64,000 nucleotides of DNA from VKMB-3413 sp041027365 (GTDB lineage Bacteria; Pseudomonadota; Alphaproteobacteria; Rhizobiales; Rhizobiaceae), in the NCBI RefSeq assembly GCF_041027365.1, contig NZ_JBFTEH010000001.1, forward strand, positions 434,001-498,000, written 5' to 3'. This document shows, piece by piece, positions 59,391 through 64,000 of the stretch. The notes under the pieces were generated by a model, which searched no databases, had not been told where the DNA came from, and saw only the letters and a list, made by a program, of their open reading frames with translations. The translations under genes were made by a program, and so were the position numbers. Position 1 is the stretch's first letter. Each line of letters starts with the position of its first letter.

Positions 59391-59972
59391 TCACACCGGC
59401 GCGCCGAGAAGCCGCAGCGTCCCCAGCACGAAGCCGTCGCCGACCGCGATTTCGACCGCGGCGTCGAGCGCTAGGGCGAGGGTGAGCGTCGCCCAGAGCG
59501 GAAGCCGCGCGGCGAGGGCGAAGCCGAGGACGACGAAGACCGTGTCGCCGAGGGAATTCAGGATGGAATCGCCGGCATAGGCCGCGCCGCCGGCAGGCGC
59601 GGCGAACATGTGGATGAGGAGCGGCGTGTTCTCCATCGCCTCCCAGACGGCGCTGGAGGCGACGGCGGTGACGGCGCGCTGGCCCGTCGGCCACCCCGGC
59701 CGCATCCAGGTGACGAAGGTGTAGAGCGCAAGCCCGAAGATGACGTGCAGCGCCGAGTACCAGTCGGCGAACTGCTGGCTGTTCCGCCCCGGTGCCGGCG
59801 CACCCTGCCAGAGCTTCACGACGCCACAGGGGCAGACCCAGGATCGGCCGGCGAGCCTCAGCCAGACGATCATCGCGATGACGATGAGGAGGCTGGCCGC
59901 GACGCTGGCGGTCACGGAGGAAAAGAGGGATCCGCGCGGTGTCGGTTGCAGCGCGTGGCTGGCGCCGGTCAT
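59391..59972 (-). CDS. DUF2585 (UPF0314) family membrane protein
   Basis: 193 residues with about five transmembrane segments. Signature stretches include CGVVKLWQGAPAPGRNSQQFADWYS and SHVWEAMEN-like AVWEAMENTPLLIHMF, then GDSILNSLGDTVFVVLG, as in UPF0314 proteins of rhizobia. Function is unknown. The start at 59972 places the first membrane helix at about residue 25. Divergent from the carotenoid operon. Confidence 0.88.
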   Translation of the reverse strand: MTGASHALQPTPRGSLFSSVTASVAASLLIVIAMIVWLRLAGRSWVCPCGVVKLWQGAPAPGRNSQQFADWYSALHVIFGLALYTFVTWMRPGWPTGQRAVTAVASSAVWEAMENTPLLIHMFAAPAGGAAYAGDSILNSLGDTVFVVLGFALAARLPLWATLTLALALDAAVEIAVGDGFVLGTLRLLGAPV

Positions 59973-60194
59973 CGAGGCCGCCGCATCGTGCACCGGCCGT
60001 GAGGCGCCTCGCAGGCCATCCGGCTGCAAGCGCCCGAGAGATATTGCTGGAAAAGGAGCATGAAACGCACGGCGAGGTGATGACGGGTGGCGCCCGTCCG
60101 GCTCGCCGAGGAGTGGCGAAGCGGCGCGTTCGCCTGCTAAAAGGATGAGGCGCCGGCGGGAGGTTTCAAGCCGGCTTGGGATCACGTGCCGTTC

Positions 60195-61472
60195 ATGAGC
60201 CACTTCGCCCTGATCTGCCCGCCGTTCTTTTCCCATATCCGCCTGTTCGAGGCGGTGGGGGAGGAACTGGCGCGGCGCGGCCACCGCGTCACCTTCGTCC
60301 TGAACGGCGGCGCGGCGTCGCTGGTCGAGCGCGGCGGCGCGAACCTGTCGGCCGTCGATGTCGGGGAGCGGCCGCGCGCCGAGCTGGACGCGGTGATCGC
60401 CCGCGCGGCGCGGGGCAGGGGGCCGCTCGCCGTGCTGCGCACCGTGCGCGATTCGGCCTTGCTCACCGACGAACTCTGCCGCAAGGCGCCGGCGCTTCTC
60501 GAACGGCTCGGCGTCGACGCGGTCATCGGCGACCAGATGGAGCCGGCGGCGGGACTGATCGCCGCGCATCTGAAGCTGCCGCTGGTCTCGCTCGCCGCAG
60601 CGCTTCCCATCCATCATGACCCGTCCGTGCCGCTGCCCTTCCTGCCCTGGCCCTATGATGCGAGCGAGCGGGGCCTGAAGCGCAATCGCGGCGGCGAGAC
60701 GGTGGCGCGGCTGTTGCTCGCGCGTCAGCGGAGGACGGTCGCGAGCTGGGCGAAGCGGCTCGACCTGCCGCCGCGCGATAGCCTCGCCGACTGTCTTTCC
60801 GAAACCTGCCAGATCTCGCAGCTGGTGCCGAGCTTCGATTTTCCCCGGGATCCCTCGCCGATCCGCCACGCCGTGGGGCCGATCCGACGCCGGGACGCGG
60901 GCGCGGAGACGCTTCCCTTCCGCCGGCCCGGGCGCAAGCCGCTCGTCTTTGCCTCCTTCGGCACGCTTCAGGGGCACCGCATCGATCTCTTCCGGAAGGT
61001 GGCGGCCGCCTGCCGCGCGATCGGCGCCGACTGCCTGGTCGCCCATTGCGGCGCGCTGGACCAGCGCCAGGCGGCCTCGATCGGCGCCACCTTCGTGACC
61101 GACTTCGTGCCGCAGCGCGCGATCCTGGCGCAGGCGAGCGTCTGCGTCACCCATGCCGGCCTCAACACCGTTCTCGACTCGCTCGCCGCGGGCGTGCCGA
61201 TGCTGGCGATCCCGATGGCCTTCGACCAGCCGGGCATCGCCGCGCGCATCGTTCATCACGGTGTCGGCGAACGGTTCTCCCGCGTCCTTTTGTCGGAGGC
61301 GAAGATCGTCTTTTGTCTTGAGCGGCTGATGACGGAGGCTAGTTTCCGCGATAGAGCGCGCGTCATCGGGCGTGACATCGGGGCATCCGGCGGGGCGGCA
61401 TTGGCGGCAGACATCGTGGAACGAGTGGTGCTCGGCACCGGCCGGCGCACCGGCGACGAGCGGCCGGCATGA
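60195..61472 (+). CDS. crtX: Zeaxanthin glucosyltransferase-like glycosyltransferase
   Basis: About 425 residues of the UGT/GT1 family. It should attach glucose to hydroxylated carotenoids. The N-terminus (SHFALICPPFFSHIRLFEAVGEELARRGHRVTF) and the C-terminal donor-binding region (TDFVPQRAILAQASVCVTHAGLNTVLDSLAAGVPMLAIPMAFDQPGIAARI) match CrtX. The start at 60195 (MSHFALI) is preferred to a GTG at 60186. The ATG of crtY overlaps its stop (ATGA), confirming the pathway context. Confidence 0.9.
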   Translation: MSHFALICPPFFSHIRLFEAVGEELARRGHRVTFVLNGGAASLVERGGANLSAVDVGERPRAELDAVIARAARGRGPLAVLRTVRDSALLTDELCRKAPALLERLGVDAVIGDQMEPAAGLIAAHLKLPLVSLAAALPIHHDPSVPLPFLPWPYDASERGLKRNRGGETVARLLLARQRRTVASWAKRLDLPPRDSLADCLSETCQISQLVPSFDFPRDPSPIRHAVGPIRRRDAGAETLPFRRPGRKPLVFASFGTLQGHRIDLFRKVAAACRAIGADCLVAHCGALDQRQAASIGATFVTDFVPQRAILAQASVCVTHAGLNTVLDSLAAGVPMLAIPMAFDQPGIAARIVHHGVGERFSRVLLSEAKIVFCLERLMTEASFRDRARVIGRDIGASGGAALAADIVERVVLGTGRRTGDERPA

Positions 61473-62659
61473 CCGGATCGTCCGCTGCCGCAGTCCCCGA
61501 ACAGGTCGACGTCGCCTTCGTCGGCGGCGGGCTGGCAAGCGGCCTTGCCGCATACCGCCTGCGGCAGAAGCGACCGGAGCTCTCGCTCGCCGTGTTCGAG
61601 GCCGACGATCGCCTCGGGGGCAACCACACCTGGTCATTCCACGACGGCGACCTGACGGCGGCGGAACACGCCTGGCTCGCGCCCTTCCTCGCCTATCGCT
61701 GGAGCGCCAATGAGGTGCGGTTTCCGCACCGCAGGCGGAAGATGGCGACCGGCTATGCCAGCGTCTCCTCGGAGCGGTTCCGCGCCGTACTGGAGCCGGC
61801 GCTCGGAGCGGCGGTGATCACCGACGCACGCGCCGAGGCCGTGAAGCCGAGGTCGGTGACGCTCGCAGACGGGCGCACGGTTCGCGCGGGCTGCGTGATC
61901 GACGGGCGCGGCCACCGGCCGAGCCGGCATCTCAGGCTCGGCTTCCAGAAGTTTCTCGGCCAGGAAATCGAACTCGCCGCTCCGCACGGCCTGATGAACC
62001 CGATCATCATGGATGCGACGGTGACCCAGGCGGACGGCTATCGCTTCGTCTACGTCCTGCCGATGAGCGCGACGCGGCTGCTCGTCGAGGACACCTATTA
62101 CGCCGACGGGGCGGAGCTCGATCGGGACCGACTGCGAGGGGCGATCGGCGACTATCTCGGCGCCCATGGCTGGCGGGCGGAAACGATCGTCCGGGAGGAG
62201 CACGGGGTGCTTCCGATCGCGATCGACGGCGATATCGACGCCTTCTGGGCCGAGAAGGACGGCGTTCCGGCGATCGGCCTCGCCGCGGGACTGTTCCATC
62301 CGACAACCGGCTACTCTCTGCCCGACGCCGTCCGGCTGGCCGACCGGCTCTCCGCACTGGCAGACCTCTCGGCTGCGGCCGTCTTTGCCGAGACGCGGCG
62401 CCATTCCATCGAGACCTGGCAGGCGCGCGGCTTCTTCCGCATGCTCAACCGGCTCCTGTTCTTCGCCGGCGTCTCCTCCAAGCGCTACAAGATCCTGCAG
62501 CATTTCTACCGGCTGCCGGACCCGGTGATCGCGCGGTTCTACGCCGCCAAGCTGACCCTGCCGGACAAGGCGCGCATCCTGACGGGCAAGCCGCCGGTGC
62601 CCTTCGGCAACGCGATCAGGGTGCTCGCGCGCCACCGCCTGACCGGGGAACTCGCATGA
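61469..62659 (+). CDS. crtY: Lycopene beta-cyclase
   Basis: 396 residues. It cyclises both ends of lycopene to beta-carotene. The dinucleotide-binding N-terminus VDVAFVGGGLASGLAAYRL, the GGNHTWSFHDGDL segment characteristic of CrtY, the FVYVLPMS motif, and AAGLFHPTTGYSLPDAVRLADRL are visible. It overlaps crtX upstream and crtI downstream by four bases each (ATGA), so the three are translationally coupled. Confidence 0.95.
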   Translation: MTGSSAAAVPEQVDVAFVGGGLASGLAAYRLRQKRPELSLAVFEADDRLGGNHTWSFHDGDLTAAEHAWLAPFLAYRWSANEVRFPHRRRKMATGYASVSSERFRAVLEPALGAAVITDARAEAVKPRSVTLADGRTVRAGCVIDGRGHRPSRHLRLGFQKFLGQEIELAAPHGLMNPIIMDATVTQADGYRFVYVLPMSATRLLVEDTYYADGAELDRDRLRGAIGDYLGAHGWRAETIVREEHGVLPIAIDGDIDAFWAEKDGVPAIGLAAGLFHPTTGYSLPDAVRLADRLSALADLSAAAVFAETRRHSIETWQARGFFRMLNRLLFFAGVSSKRYKILQHFYRLPDPVIARFYAAKLTLPDKARILTGKPPVPFGNAIRVLARHRLTGELA

Positions 62660-64000
62660 AGGACGGCACCGGCAGGATCGGCGGGGAGCAACGCGCCGTC
62701 GTCATCGGCGCGGGCTTCGGCGGCATCGCGCTGGCGATCCGGCTGCAGGCGGCAGGCTTCCAGGTGACGCTGCTGGAAAAGCGCGACAAGCCCGGCGGCC
62801 GTGCCTATGTCTACGAGGACGAGGGCTTCACCTTCGATGCCGGCCCGACGGTCATCACCGATCCGTCGGCGCTGGAGGAACTGGCGGAAGCCGCCGGCCG
62901 CCGGCTCTCCGACTATGTCGAACTGCTCCCCGTCTCGCCCTTCTACCGCCTGTGCTGGGAGGACGGCTACGCCTTCGACTACGTCAACGACCAGTCCGAG
63001 CTCGACCGGCAGATCGGCGCCAAGGGCCCCGCTGACGTCGCCGGCTACCAACGCTTCCTCGCCTATTCCCGGGATGTCTTCCGCGAGGGCTACGAAAAGC
63101 TCGGCACGGTGCCGTTCCTCTCCTTCCGCGACATGGTCCGGGCCGGGCCGCAGCTCGCCCGGCTGCAGGCCTGGCGGAGCGTCTATGCCAAGGTGTCGGA
63201 GTTCATCGCCGACGAGCAGTTGCGGCAGGCCTTCTCCTTCCATTCGCTGCTGGTCGGGGGCAATCCGTTCGCGACCTCCTCGATCTATGCGCTGATCCAC
63301 GCGCTGGAGCGCGAGTGGGGCGTCTGGTTCCCGCGCGGCGGCACTGGCGCGCTGGTGCGCGGGCTGATCCGGCTGTTCGAGGACATCGGCGGACAGGTCG
63401 AGACCTCGGCCGAGGTCGCCGAGATCGAGGTGCGGGACGGCCGGGCGCGGGCGGTGGTTCTGAAGGATGGCCGGCGCTTTGCGGCCGACTGCGTCGCCTC
63501 GAACGCCGACGTCGTCCACACCTACGGCGCGCTGCTCGGCGGCACGGCCCGCGGCCGGCAGGAGGCCAAGCGGCTGGCGTCGAAGCGGTTCTCGATGTCG
63601 CTGTTCGTCATCTATTTCGGTCTCAGGACCCACCGGCCGGAGCTGCAGCACCACACGGTCCTCTTCGGTGCGCGCTACCGCGAGCTGATCTCGGAGATAT
63701 TCAAGGGCCGCGAACTGCCCGGCGACTTCTCGCTCTACCTGCACAACCCTTGCGTGACCGATCCCTCGCTCGCCCCGCCGGGCATGGGCAGCTTCTACGT
63801 CCTCTCGCCGGTGCCGCATCTCGGCAATGCCGCGATCGACTGGGCGGTCGAGGGGCCGAAATACCGTGACCGCATCTTCGACTATCTCGAGGCCCGCCAT
63901 ATCCCGAACCTCAAGGCCGATCTCGTGACGAGTCGCATCTTCACGCCGCACGACTTCCGCGATGAGCTGAACGCGCATCACGGCTCGGCCTTCTCGCTCG
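62656..64000 (+). CDS. crtI: Phytoene desaturase, truncated by window end
   Basis: The visible 448 residues lack the C-terminus, which lies outside the window. CrtI converts phytoene to lycopene in four desaturations. The FAD-binding motif AVVIGAGFGGIALAIRLQAAGFQVTLLEKRDKPGGRAYVYEDEGFTFDAGPTVI is typical of bacterial CrtI, as are FHSLLVGGNPFATSSIYALIHALEREWGVWFPRGGTGALV and the central SNADVVHTYGALLG. Gene order crtX-crtY-crtI suggests crtB and possibly crtZ follow beyond the edge. Confidence 0.95.
   Translation, partial: MKDGTGRIGGEQRAVVIGAGFGGIALAIRLQAAGFQVTLLEKRDKPGGRAYVYEDEGFTFDAGPTVITDPSALEELAEAAGRRLSDYVELLPVSPFYRLCWEDGYAFDYVNDQSELDRQIGAKGPADVAGYQRFLAYSRDVFREGYEKLGTVPFLSFRDMVRAGPQLARLQAWRSVYAKVSEFIADEQLRQAFSFHSLLVGGNPFATSSIYALIHALEREWGVWFPRGGTGALVRGLIRLFEDIGGQVETSAEVAEIEVRDGRARAVVLKDGRRFAADCVASNADVVHTYGALLGGTARGRQEAKRLASKRFSMSLFVIYFGLRTHRPELQHHTVLFGARYRELISEIFKGRELPGDFSLYLHNPCVTDPSLAPPGMGSFYVLSPVPHLGNAAIDWAVEGPKYRDRIFDYLEARHIPNLKADLVTSRIFTPHDFRDELNAHHGSAFSL

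Noticed and set aside
59391..61637. 748-codon minus-strand frame joining DUF2585 to the antisense of crtX and the start of crtY
   Set aside because: Only the last 193 codons, from 59972, match a family; the rest is antisense to the carotenoid genes.

Overview
This 64 kb, very GC-rich window is a chromosomal segment of an alphaproteobacterium, most likely a member of the Hyphomicrobiales (Rhizobiales). The main evidence is a circularly permuted (two-piece) tmRNA gene with the tag ANDNYAEARLAA, an alpha-type SspB, DUF4169, DUF2585 (UPF0314) and DUF2065 proteins, a perfect sigma-54 promoter, and palindromic intergenic repeats of the type common in rhizobia. A crtX-crtY-crtI carotenoid operon would fit a pigmented family such as Aurantimonadaceae, but that placement is inference. 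No phage, transposase, integrase or CRISPR array was recognised.

Layout. 1-10.3 kb: the end of an AsmA-like gene, then a leftward sspB-DUF4169-ribbon-helix-helix operon, the tmRNA gene, thyA-folA, hflK-hflC-DUF2065 and a DegP-type protease. 10.4-18 kb: serB-acetyltransferase facing miaA, a diguanylate cyclase, then ilvI behind a leaderless attenuator peptide. A leftward gene for an exported repeat protein separates ilvI from ilvN. 18-31 kb: a PAS-PAS hybrid histidine kinase, a RecD-like helicase, two membrane proteins (one with four C-X18-C domains), pdxJ, kup, a second diguanylate cyclase, tetR-ilvC followed by a 3.4-copy tandem duplication of the ilvC 3' end, a PilZ protein and tRNA-Lys. 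31-38.6 kb: a TPR lipoprotein, an M17 aminopeptidase and NlpC/P60 pair, a small lipoprotein, a 1.2 kb gene-poor stretch, a stand-alone Lrp-type ligand-binding domain, a kynurenine-formamidase-like hydrolase and a PfpI/DJ-1 protein.

38.8-50.8 kb is the most distinctive region: a nitrogen-scavenging locus. A sigma-54 promoter overlapping a palindrome precedes a BMP-family binding protein, two permeases and a formamidase. Biuret hydrolase, cyanuric acid amidohydrolase, the ABC ATPase, a second isochorismatase-fold hydrolase and a cupin follow as one translationally coupled string, and then come allophanate hydrolase and a FadR-type GntR regulator. Together the enzymes can take cyanurate through biuret and allophanate to ammonia and CO2. 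Three pairs of palindromic repeats lie in its gaps.

50.8-64 kb: an SDR protein, a pentapeptide-like repeat protein, queG and a GST as one leftward set; uppP; an NDUFA9-like protein; tRNA-Leu; a HerA-like ATPase; an ABM-fold protein; DUF2585; and crtX-crtY-crtI, with crtI cut by the window end. The three branched-chain amino acid genes (ilvI, ilvN, ilvC) lie within 16 kb and appear to be controlled separately, by attenuation upstream of ilvI and by a TetR-type palindrome upstream of tetR-ilvC.
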